Of a stretch of DNA of 64,000 nt, positions 32,101-44,100 are shown in pieces (positions within the stretch are counted from its first letter, which is position 1; every line of letters starts with the position of its first letter). The DNA is from Dama dama (taxonomy: Eukaryota > Chordata > Mammalia > Artiodactyla > Cervidae). Both the position numbers and the translations under genes were made by a program. The stretch spans positions 120,660,501 to 120,724,500 of the forward strand of contig NC_083685.1 in the NCBI RefSeq assembly GCF_033118175.1. Reading direction: 5' to 3'. The notes beneath the pieces are model-generated. The model ran no database searches. It worked only from the letters and a program-made list of their open reading frames with translations, and had not been told where the DNA came from.

Positions 32101-35100
32101 CAACACCTGCCAGGTTTTATGTGGGGCTGTGGGATGTCCAGGAGGCAAAGAGGGCCTGGGGACACAGGACCCTAGTCCTGGGGGGTCTCCGGGCCCACCT
32201 GTCTCCTCTGGGTTCCCTACCCCAGTTGTGGGCCCTTGAGTTGATCTGGAGGGCAGGAGGGGGGAATCCTCAAACGAATGTGTTGAACTTGAAAACAGCA
32301 GGAAAAGCAGAAAGGGGGATGGGGAGGGAAGGGAGGGGTGGAGGCCCGTTGGTGGACCCAGGGTCCCTGCTCTGGGAGATGTGCCTGGCTGCAGCTCCAC
32401 TGGGGGACTGTCACCCTGAAACAGGCTGTAGTCAGATCCCTATGTGTGCCTGGCTGAGTGGTGGTGGGGCAGGGCCAGAGAAGGGTAGTTCTGGGGGGGA
32501 AGCTGGGTGGTGGGAGTGAGATCGGACCTAGGAGGCCTTGGTGGGGTCCTCCCTGAGAACCCGTTTGCTCATCATAAACTGGAAAGTGGCCCTTCCTGGC
32601 AGGGAAGGCATCCCTGGGAGACTGTTGGGACACCCAGTAAGCGTGAGTCCCTATTCCTAAATGTGGCCGTGCAGTTTTACAGAACATGGTACTTCCTTGG
32701 AAATGGCTGGGCGGTGCCCGGTAGTGCTCAGGCCCCCAGCTGCCGGCGAGGAGGGCAGGGTCCCATCTGAGCCGCAGAGACTGATGGAGGCCATGGGCCT
32801 GCTGGGTCTACAGGGAGTGTGGTGTCTGGCCCTTTGCAGTAGATGGAATTATTATTTTTAGAAAGGATAATGAAACAGGGTTCACGGCCATCAATCATCC
32901 AACCAGGAGGGCAAGGCTGAGGCAGGATCTCAGACTAAGGGGTGGCCAGGGACATGGGGCAGTTCAGGTCTGCTTGCTGCTCTGGCTCAGATGCTGGGTG
33001 TGTTTGTGGGTGTTGTGGGGGGCTGGTGGGTGTCAGAGGTGAGCTGGTGAGCATTTGCCAACCCCCCAGGGTGTGAATGCTCCCTGCTTACTATCCTAGG
33101 CGGGAAGATGGGACAGGCGCCTCGTGGCTCCACATGCACCACCTTTGTTGTGATTGTTAACGGGCATTTGTATTGCAGGATGACGGCTTTTACAACCTGT
33201 GTTTCACGTGAGGGAGCTGGACTCTCGCTCCCTTCCCACATGAATTTATCTGATTAAATAGAGCCTAAGCACAACAAAAAAGGACTTGCTCTTAGTCCTA
33301 GAAACATGGCCCCTGCTGGTGGGGAGGTGGGCTGGCAGCTGCGCTCAGGGAGCCCTTCCCTGAGAGACCCCCGCCCCCTGTGAGGTTTCCTTCCAGAATC
33401 CCCGCCCAGCACCTTCCTCTTCCAGCCCTACAGGCTGCCGTGGCCCCTCCAGGGGTTTGGGCCCAGGGTTTGCCCTGTGCTCTCAGCCACCCACAAGCAC
33501 TGCTTCTCCCTGTGATGTCACCGCCCTGTTCCCAGTCTCCTGGCCCCCTGCTCCCAGTTCCGCCCACAGAGTGGGCAGGGGTCCCAGCTGGGGGCCCTAG
33601 GCTCCTGTCTGTAGCTTCCTCACCCTGGCTTCTTTGTTTGGTGCAGACAGGCAGGCTGTGTGCCTGCCCAGTGACCTTAGCTGCAAGTGCCCTGGAGGGG
33701 AAAGGGACTGCTTCATGCGAGTGAGCCCTGCAGCGGTGGAAGGGTGCGTGCAGACACCCACGGTTGCTTGGCAGGAACCTAGTGTGTGGGGCTGACTCGC
33801 CACCCAGCCCCCTCCCGGTGAAGGGCTTCTCTGGCCACCTGTCCCTGCTTAAAGCAGCTCAGATTGAGGCCACCTGCCCCTGCCCAGGGTGGCTCAGATG
33901 AAGGAAGCTTGCAGAGCAGCTCTGGTGTCGCGGGCCACTGGGGATTGGGGAGGAGGGTCCAGGGACTGAGTGGGGCATGTGGGGAGTGAGTGGACCCGGG
34001 AGACCCTGGAAGGCAGGGTCCAGGATTCAGGAGGCAGGTGTGAGCCGGAGCAGTGAGAGGCTCACCCCACTCCATGGGGGCCACACCCCGTGAGTGTCCT
34101 GTCCCTGCCTTGGTGGCGCCAAGGCTTGGATACAGCCAGGAGGAGGTCTGCATAGCCCCAGGGCAGACCTGGACAGTGAAATGGACCCTAACAGAGAACT
34201 TTCCAGCACTCAGCCCTCCTGCTGTCCTGCCAGCCTTGCCGTGTGTGCGCTGAGCGAGCCCTCCCCCATCCCAGCTGGACGGAGATTGGGGAAGTGGGGC
34301 CCAAAGGGACTCTGGGATCCGGGTGCCCATGGGGGCTACGTTCCCTGCCCGGAGGTGGGCAGGTGCAGGGTGGGGGGCTCACTGAATGGGGTACGACCAA
34401 GGGCTCAGGCTGCAGGGCCACCCCCGACCACTCCCAGGTGATCTTGGTGGTTTGAACTTCACCTGGGTCTGCAGGTTTGTTTTTTAATTTAATTTAAAAA
34501 ATGTTTGGCCGCACTGGGTCTTCGTTGCTGTTTGCGGGCTTTCTCTAGTTGCGATGAGTGGAGGCTATGCTTCATTGCAGTGCCCAGGCTTCTCATTGCA
34601 CTGGCTTCTCTTGTTTCAGAGCACGGGCTCTAGGCACGCGGACTTCAGTAGCTGCGACACGTGGACTTGAGTGTGGGCTCGGTAGTGCTGGCGCACGGGC
34701 TCATTTGCTCTGTGGCGTGAGGGATCAAATCCACATCCCCGGCACTGGCAGGCCGATTCTCAACCATTGGGCCTCCAGGAAGGTCCCATCTTCGGGTTAT
34801 TTTTATAATCTTGGTGGGCCCTCTGGGCAGGAGTGTGCTCTCTGCTCAGCCAGCATTGTGCCTTTCAGCCCACGCTTCCACCCCTTGCCCAGGGCTGGAC
34901 TGAAGAGGCAGAGGGCAGGGGGCACTCTACTGCACGCTCAGGGTGGGGTGGCTCCATTTCCAGACGAGGAAGCTGAGGCTTAGGGCCCCACAGCTGGTGA
35001 GGGGCAGCCCAGGGAAGCCCTGCTGCGTCAACCGCTATCCTGCCTGTCCCTCCCAGCCTGGTTCGGAGCTGCCCCAGCCCAGCCTAGGGAGGGTGAGCAA

Positions 35101-38100
35101 GCGGCCTCTTCCCACCACAACCCGCACTGATACTGGTACAAGGTCACGAGGGTGTGCAGGCACGCCAGGTGACCATCTGTGGTGGGGAGGACCACAGGGC
35201 CGGGTCCCACAGTGCCGAGTGCCCCAGAAGGCAAGGGAGTCTTCTTAGGGGGCTGGTCTTCCCCTGCCTAGCAGGGCCCCCGTCACCCCTGGCCCTGGCC
35301 GCCCCCTTCCTGGAGCTGCACTGGGTACCCCAGCCTGTGGCCCCTGACCTTGAGCTGCCCCCACCAGCGCCCTCCGAGGTGGTGCCTATTCACACACGGC
35401 CACTGTGTCTGTGGGGCTGGACCGCAGCTGTGGGCGCCAGGAGGCTCTGGCCTTCCCTTCCGCTTTGGGAATAGGCTTTAGGGTCAGGGATGGGACCGCT
35501 GGTGACGGTGCTGCAGACGTGGGTCTTCATGGGTGCCTCCAACACCCATGGAGGCCTGGGGAAACCCCGAATGGGGCCCAGGCACAGCCAGCCAGCGGGG
35601 CAGCATTTTAGGGAACTCCTGTCACAAGGGATGTTAGCTGCGGCCGTGTGCCAGGATGCTGGTGGGTCCCAGATACAGCAGCCCCAAGCTTGGACCCCTG
35701 AGTGGCATGCACCCTGCTATGTCAGCCAATCCCCCCCACCACCAAGCAGGGCTTTTGTTTCCCACATCCAGGGGTCTATCATGGCCACCTGGAGGGAGCC
35801 TGGTGCCTGACAGCCTTGCAGCCCCCAGCCCCAGTCCTGGAGCCCCTCATGGTCACAGAAGGGAGCTGGCGGGGTGACGTGTGTGCTGGGCTTCACACCC
35901 ACGTCCAGGGCCTGGCATTCCAATCCTTGCTCACCTGCCCCGCATCTTCAGGAAGGCTCCGCCGGCTGAACCGCTGGACATAAAACGGCCAGAGAGTGCC
36001 ACCTGGTGGGCAGCAAGGACCCCACCAGTTGGTGCTTCCCTGCCAAGGGTCCCGTGTGCCCCTGGCCACGGCTCAGGTGGGCTCTGCGGGAACCAGGACC
36101 CAGCCGGCCTGCCCTCCCGCTGCCCGTGGAGTCGTCCCCCAGGCCAAGGCAGGGCGGCAGGCATCTGGGCTTGGGGTCTGGTTGGAAGTGGGCCTTCTGT
36201 GCTGGGCTCGAGTGGGGTTAATAGTCACACTAGGGTGAGAGGCCACAGTAGGGCAAAGCGCTCAGGGTCTGGGAGCAAAGCTGTGGCTGGACACTCGCTG
36301 CTGCAGAGCTGGACAACCTGAGGTTTGTTTAAATGGGTTTTTCCTTCTTGAAACAAACAACAAAGCCATTTGCCGCCTTTGTCTTCCTGGGCCCCTGCGG
36401 TGTCGTGGTGGTGATGACATGATCATTCTGCTGTGTGAGGGGCCTGGCCCTGGGGGGATGGTCGCGGGGTCATGCTGGAAGTCTCCCTCAGGGGATGGAG
36501 CAAGGAAGAATGCGTGTGCAGGTGCACAAGCACAGACACACATCCGTACCCACCTGTGCGCTGTAGGTGTGCCGGGTGCTCATGACCCCGGACACCGCCA
36601 CCCGCAGCGGCACCTCGGGCTCTTCTTGCTCCCCGTCCTGTACTGGCTGCAGGGTGTTGCTCATTTGCTCCGCAGAACTGAATCCCCTCCTACAGCTGCT
36701 CTGCCCCCTCCCCGTGGCCCCACTGCCCCAGCTTCAGACCTGACGGACTGCTGTGCCCTTTGTGGTCCTGGCCCCCTTCCCTTTCCGCTGTCAGTCAGCA
36801 CAGCTTTTGGTATTTCTAGTCCTGGGTGTCCCCCTGGCCCTTGACACAGCGTCCCTGGCAGTCACCCCTCTCGCTGAGGTTGTCACAAGAATGAAATGAA
36901 GTGCTGACCCCTCTTGCCCTCTGGGAAGAGGTGGAGCATGAGTAAGACCCCACACGGGTCTCCCTGGTTGTTAGTGGATGCCCATCCTGAGGGTACCTGT
37001 GAGGCCTTCCCTGTAGGCGTCTTTAGTGGATGGTGGAGGGGCAGTGAGCTGGAGTCAGGAGTGGGCCCACCCAGGCCCTCAAGGGCCATTTCTGTCGGCC
37101 TTTGGATGGGTCCATAATTTCTTCAAGCCTCAGTTTTCTTACCTCTAAAGTGGGCATGATGATACTTCCTGAGCAGACTTACTGAGGGGACTGGAAGAAA
37201 GGGGGTGTGTGTGTGTGTGCATATGTGTGCACACATAGTACCTGTAGTGTGTTCATGCTGTGGTGAACAACAGACCTTCGTCTGTTTCACGAGTTCATGG
37301 CCAGCAGGGCCTGGGCTGTAGGCACCTGCCTGTGGGCGCAGAGAAGGGCTCTGGAAGCCAGAGCCGGAGGTGCTGAGGGCGTTGGCGGCTCCGTCATGGG
37401 GGTGGCCGGGGCACAGGACTTGAGTGAGTGAAGCCTCTGTGTGGGCAGGGGTTGAGTGGCTCCCCCGTGTGGCCTTGGAGTCTGGGGTGTGACCCTGGAG
37501 GGGACAGGTCTGCCTGCTGCCCAGGGGCTGTTGGACCCTCCTCCTCCCCCCAGGATCATCCCCTCACCACGGAGGGCAGGGCATGCGCTCCCTGGGGACC
37601 AAGAGCAGTCTCCTAGCTTCCACGGGCCTCATGACCTCATGTGCAAAGTGGCTCTGAGGGTCACACTCCTGTCACCTGCTGCAGTCTCAGGGGCAGGGTT
37701 TTGACTGTTCCAGCGTTGGTGGGGCTCCAGAAACTAGCTTGTTTTATAGATTTGAAAATTCCAGTCCGCAGCCTCTCAGAGCCACTCCTGGCTCTGCCCG
37801 TCTGTTTGGTCTCCCCATCCCCGCAGGTCCACTTTCAGGGATGTGGGCATTGGGTGGTGGGGGAGGCCCACCTGCCACCCTCCTTCTGCTGCTGAGTCTG
37901 GAATATGCTGAATAACCCCTACCCTCAGCCCAGTTCTGTGACCAGGGCCTGCAGAGGGATTGGGGGGACCCACAGGAGGGCTGCACCCCAGGACTAGCAC
38001 CATCCAGGAGACTGAGGCTGGAGGCTAAGGCTGGCCACCTGAGGTTGCCAGGTGCCTGCTGCCTCCTTCCAGGCCCCGGGACCAGCCAGGCTAGGGAGAC

Positions 38101-41100
38101 ACAGGGGTGCGTGTGCTGGTGGAGGTGGCGGGAGGGGAGCCTGCTTAGTGCCCATGGGTCACCATGGCAACGGCACATCCTTGGGGGCTTTTGCAGTTTC
38201 CTGCGGCAGCCAGTGCTGCTTGGTACCCTGCAAGTACAGGCTATTTGGGTGGGAAAGCCCAGTCCGGGGATGGGGGGCCTTACACAGTGGGTGGGGGTTG
38301 TGTTTGCACATGTGCCCATGCACGTATGCACGTAAGCATGTATGCACACCTGAAACCTGGCCTGTGGAGGCCCCTGTGAAGGTATCATGCTCACATGACT
38401 GGGGGACACAGCCCACATTCCAAGGTCTTTTCCAGGGGCAGGCTGAGTTGGTTTCCCTTGCCGTGGTGACCCTTCCTACCTGGTCCCCCCAGCCCTGCCT
38501 CTCTTCCCTGTGTGTGGATATCCAGAATGAGCTCGGAGGCTTGAGCAGGGGTCCAGGCTGCACTTGCCATTGTTCCAGCCTCTTGGGCTCACACTGCCTC
38601 CAGGAAGCCCTCCCAGATATCCCATTAGCTGGCAGCACAGAGGGCCCGGGAGCAGAGGCACATCAGTCAGAGGTCAGCTGTGATGCCTCGGGCAGTCTCC
38701 TCACCCTCACTGAGCCTCTGTTTCTTCCTATTCAGTGGAGACAGGCATGGCAGCCACCTCGGTACCCATTAGGACCCGGTGGGGTGCTGCTGAGACCTGC
38801 TGTGACCTGAGGGACCAGGGATGGCAGGTGTGCTGGGTGGGGTGACGTGGCCCTGAGGGATCAGCTATAAGGAACTGAGAGGTTGGGGTGCTTAGTGGGC
38901 AGAGGAGCTGGGGGCAGGCAGGAAACCTCAGGGGCTGAATGGTACATGGGCAGACAGAGACAGTCTTTGGGGAAGGGGCATGTTGGAGCTGGAGTGGAGG
39001 GACAGGGGAGCAGCCCAGGGGTGGGGCTGCCAGCCCAGAGTTTAGGGGACACCTGGCTGGCCCCCCCACAATGTCCTGACCACGATGTCCTGTGGGCACC
39101 AGATGTCCTGGGCTTCCCCAGAGCTCTGGCTCAGTGGGGGCGTGAGGGCAGCTTGGAACCCCCAGCTTGGGGGCCATGCTTGTGTGTTGGGGGATCATGT
39201 CGTGCTGTCCTGGGCACCGTAGTTTCCCCCGTCTGGTGAGGGTGGGCCATGAGGGACTCACATGGACCAGGTGTTGCAGAAGACGGGATTTCACTGCCCT
39301 CAGGACAACACTAGGGGGCCCTCGGTGGGCAGTCAGTAAGAAGGTGACTTGAAAACGGCAGGCTACATGGAAGAACTCTACTGTCTGTCATTCTTGGGAA
39401 AGTGACATCCCCGTCCTCAGAGATCAGACAGGTCTTGGGTCTCCGGGCCTGGAGCCTGGTATGTGGCCAGCAGCCAGGTCCTCAATCTCTCCCACTTAGT
39501 GGAGCCTGGGTCCCCCTCCTACACCCCCAAGGTCTCACAGCCTCTACCAGTGCCACCCCAGAGCTAAGGCAATGTGACAGCCCCGGGGGCCCGCTCCAGA
39601 GGGGCTGGTGTGGGAGGGGGTTCCTGCAGCCCTGAGAGCCTGAGCTCCCTGGGGGTTGTCCATGAACCCCCAGAAATGGGAGCTCTGCCAGCCCTGTGTC
39701 CCCTGGCAAGGCCAGTGTGGTGCCCAGGGGCCGGCCGCAGATGGCATGCTTGGGCTGCCGTGGCTGCCCCCAGGGGCCACCTGCCCTGGGCCTGGCAGCT
39801 GTGCCTCCGAGTGCCGGGTCTTGGAGCAACAGTGAGGGTGCTGAGGCTCAGACCACAGCAAGTTGGGGGGAGTGCAGAGCCAGGGATCGGGTCCAGCTGG
39901 CCCCTGTGTGCACCTGGGACAGGGACGCAGCGCTGCTCGTCACCGCTCTCTCCCTCGGCAGACGGCGCCCCGCTCAGCGAGTTCTCCTGGTCGTCCTCCC
40001 TGTCTGTGGTGGCCGTGTCTTTCTCTGGGCTCTTCACCGTCATCGCCCTCATGCTGGCCTGCCTGTGCTGTAAGAAGGGCGGCATCGGGTTCAAGGTGAG
40101 GGCTGGGGGTGGGGGGCTAAGGACGGGATCCCCAGGGCCGGCCCTCTGGCATCCACTCGGCACTGGCCTGCCTTCCCTCCTGGGGCTGCCTGGGGATCAT
40201 GGAGACCCAGGCCTGGGACCCCATAAGCCTCTCTTCTGGGGGTGGCTGACAGAGTTGTAGGGGCTGTCAGGGACCCCTCCCACTGCCTCCCCCAGTTTGA
40301 GTCCCCTCCATGGGGGCAGGGGCTCATTACCATCACCTCCCAGCCCAGGGCCAGGTCTCTGTGGGCCCTGCCTCCAGGGACAGTGAGGAGGGGCCTTGGT
40401 GGGGGGCAGGGGCTCTGTGCTCAGCAATTCCTTGAATCTCTGCTCATTCAAATCAGCAAAGGAAGACCAGAGTTGCCCAGACACACTTGCTGTCCTGCCA
40501 AGCAGCTCTCTGGCTGGGGTCACCTTACCCTGGGGTTTTCTGCCCCGTGAGGAAAGGATTGTGTACTGTGTAGGAATCACAGAGCAGGGACAGCAGGAGT
40601 CATCATTGCTGTTTCTGGAACATCGGCTGGACCCTGGGCTGCCTTCCCTCAGGCCGCCCTGGTGGGGCTAAGATCCTGGGCTGGGTCCCGGGGCCAAGGT
40701 GCCCCTCCTAAGGAGGGTAGCCGAGGGGCATCCCCTGGGGTGCTGTTCCCCAATCCTACAAGTACCCTCAGCTGCCCCCATGTTCAGCTTCTGGTCCTCT
40801 GAGCGTGCAGGACCAGGAGAAAAAGCTGGGAACTGCGCAGCACATCTAGGGCCCCCGCCCCCAGCCCCGTGGGGCCGAGTTCTGCAGACTTTGCTGCCTG
40901 TGGTCATTCTCCCGCCCCCTCAGCTGCCCCACCCTGGGCTGGAGGTCAGATTCCTGGGCAGGCAAGGTCGGGGGGGAGGGCTGTCCTGTGGCCCAGCATA
41001 GCACCACCCCCCACCACCGTTCCCATTCTAAGTGACCACACTGCAGCCATGCCACCCTCCTTTTAGAAGACAGTGCCCTCCCCACATATGTCTCATCACT

Positions 41101-44100
41101 TGTGGGCCAGGAGAGCTGAGTCCTCCCAGTGCTTGCCTTTTTCCAAGGTGTCTCTGCCACACTTCATGGCCGGGTCATCCTCCCAGAGCCCTCTGAGGAG
41201 CAGGCCGGGGAAGCACAGGGCCTGGGCAGCAAGGCCATGGCCCCAGGAGCCTTGGGCCCACACCCGAGCCCCTGCACCGTCTCCCTGACCTGCAGGGCAC
41301 AGTGGGCTGGGCCAGGCGATGCTGGCATTTTCCTGGAGGATCCTGGCGCCAGGCGAGGCGGTGGCGGGGGGAGGGCTGGGCTGGGGGCGGGGGCCTGGGT
41401 CGGGTTGTATAAGTCAGCCCCTCCTCAGGGTGCTGAGAGAACAAGGCCCCAAACAAGGGCCAGCGCAGCCCCCTCCTACCCGTGCCCTCCTCACCTCCTG
41501 GGGACATGGTGCCCGGAACATTCCAGCACCAGCGCGCCTCCGTGGGAGGGCCGGCCTGTGCAGCGGGCCCCTGCCTGGGCTCCCCCACCTGGAGCTGCAC
41601 TGGGGGACGGGGCTGGGCCACGATGCTCACACTGTCCTACCTGATTGCCCGCTGCGCTGGCTCCATCTGGCGGGCCTCCAGGTGGCAGCGTCAGGTAACC
41701 AGCTGGGGCTGCGGCCAGGCCCCTGGGGGTGGGGGTGGGCATCTGTGCCCTCTTCAGAGTCACGTCTGGGATTACAGGGCGAGGAGAGTGGTTCTGACGG
41801 CCCCAGAGTGGTCGCCTGGGGAGGGGGAATCCCTTGTAGACCTGCCCCGAGAGGCTCCGTCGTCTCAGGGTGCAGTCCAGGACAGGCCTGCAGGGACACC
41901 CCAGAGGACTCCCAGCCTCCTCCTTGCAGCCGAGGAAATCGAGGCCCAGAGAAAGCAGGGTCCTTGGGTCTCAGCACTGGGGGAGGAACCCAGCCCTCTT
42001 GGGTCCCAGGCCGGCTGCCTGTCCACAGGGGCAGCCCCACTGCAGCTCCGTGGAAGTCCTGTGACCCTCGGCTTCTGTTTCCCGCCTGGCGGTGGTCAGT
42101 CTGGGTCAGACAGGCCTGTGGTGCTGGAACTGGGGTTCCGCTTCTGGCCTGGGGCTCCTGGGGGACTTGGCCATGGCTCAGGAATGTGAGGGGGGCTTCC
42201 TCAGACAGAGGCAGGTGGGAGGTTGTAAAGTTCAACATAGCAGCCAGGCCCAGGAGAGACCCAGCCTGGCGCCCAGGGCCAGGCTCTTAAGGAGCCTGGG
42301 GAGAGGATGGATGCTGGCCCACCTGGGTCAGGTCCCAGGGTCCTGCAGGCAGACGACTGTGGCAGGTGGCATCGCCTGCCCGGGGGCGGAACTGGTTGGG
42401 GAGGTGGGCTGTCAGGAGTGCTTCTTGTCCCGGAGGGGTGGGGGCACTTAGTTGCTTGTTCACTGGGGCAGGGTTGGGGGGTGTGATGGAGACCCCGTCC
42501 TGGATCTCCAGCCGTGACCCTGAAGCAACTGACCGTGGGTGCCCTGCCCAGGGCAAAGGCTGCAGGGAAGTGGGGTGCTGAGACGAGTGGGGGGCTGACC
42601 CTGGATGGGCCGGGGCAGCTGGCCTCCAGACGCACCCCCCCCCTACTCCCTGCCACCAAGGGGCCGGTGCTGCCCGCCTCAACCTGAGCCTGGTAGGCCT
42701 GGTGTGGACGGGCTGAGGCCGGGGGAGGCACGGCTGCCCTGGAGCTCATGGGCCCCTCCCTTGAGGCTCTGCCTGTCGGGGACAAACCCCCACCTACCTC
42801 CCAACCAACACAGAACAAACCCTGCCTTCCTGGGGCAGCTGCTGTCCCTGGGGGAGGGGGCGGCAGGGAGTGGGGTCTGTTCTCTGCTCCGAGGAGAGGA
42901 GGTGGGTGGAGGAGGCAGCTGGCAGGGGTGCTGGTGGGAGCTGGGCCCTGGGAAGAAAGGGGCCTTTCAGAGCTGGCCTGCACCCCTTGTTCCCTCCCCG
43001 CCCTGCCCCCGACCCTCCCCGTTCTGGGGAGCCCTGGAGCTCACCGCGTGTGCACTGCTTGGCCCAGGAGTTTGAGAATGCCGAGGGGGAAGAGTACGCA
43101 GCCGACTTCTCGGCACAGGGCTCCCCTGCCGCAGCGGCTCAGAACGGGCCTGACGTGTACGTCCTGCCGCTCACCGAGGTCTCCCTGCCCATGGCCAAGC
43201 AGCCCGGGCGCTCAGGTGAGTGACGCCCCCCTGGCCCCGTGGGCCCAGGTGGGAGGCTCGGGGGAGGCACGGGGTTGGGGTGTATCCCCTTCTGCTGGGA
43301 CCTGGGGCGCTGTGAGCAGGCTTGGGCCAGCTGGGGCTGCTGGGCGAAGGGGCAGGGGTTGCTCCGTCTGGTCCTGGGAGGGGCACTGGTGTGCTGGGAG
43401 GAGGGGCTTCTCTGTGGTCCCTAGGACGAGGGCTCCCGGGGGCAGGGCCCACCCCTTGCGGGGAGGGGCTCTTCGGGGTGGGGCCTTTTGCTCAGGACCC
43501 TGGGAGGGGGCAGGAGAGGCCTGGGTGGGCGTGTGCAGGTGCAGGCGGGGCCTCTCGTTGGCTTCCTTATCTTTTCTCCCACTCGCCCCATCCCGTGGTC
43601 CCCCACCAGGGTGGCCACCAACATGGCAGATGCAGGGCCCAAACCACAGAGGTTAAAGGTCCGTAGCCAAGCTGGGCTTTGCACCTGCCTTTGCCTGGAG
43701 AAGGAAATGGTAACCCACTCCAGTACTCTTGCCTGGAAAATCCCATGGACCGAGGATCCTGGTATGCCACAGTCCATGGGGTCGCAAAGAGTCAGACATG
43801 ACTGAGCGACTTCACTTCACTTCCCTTGCCTGATCCAGTGCTCTGAGAACTCCCAGTTGTGTCTGGAGGCTGGTGGGGTGTCTCCAGCCCCAGGAACCCT
43901 TTCCAAGAGCTTCACGGCCAGGCCTGGGCCTGCCCCCAGCTCCTCCAGGCGCACTGAGTGGTTGGCACCAGGGTCTGTGATACTCGGCCTGTCCCACTGG
44001 CTTGTGTTCTGGGCCCTACTGGGTCGTGCCCACAGTGCTGCCCACCCTGGAGCCCAGCCTTCATCCTGGGCTGGGGGCTTCCAAGATACAGGGCTGGGCC

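Larger units (their letters stand above)
17105..39961 (+). other. AATK: AATK intron 1
   Basis: About 22.9 kb, from GTGAGTCCCC to TCCCTCGGCAG. It holds most of the SINE and L1 insertions listed separately, MIR-like fragments, and a few candidate regulatory patches near 18.65, 33.15 and 38.16 kb. No coding exon of another gene was recognised on either strand. Confidence 0.85.

Noticed and set aside
42201..42983. A 260-codon minus-strand frame in AATK intron 2
   Set aside because: Composition-driven (Pro/Ser/Gly/Arg-rich), no domain, no splice context or promoter on that strand.
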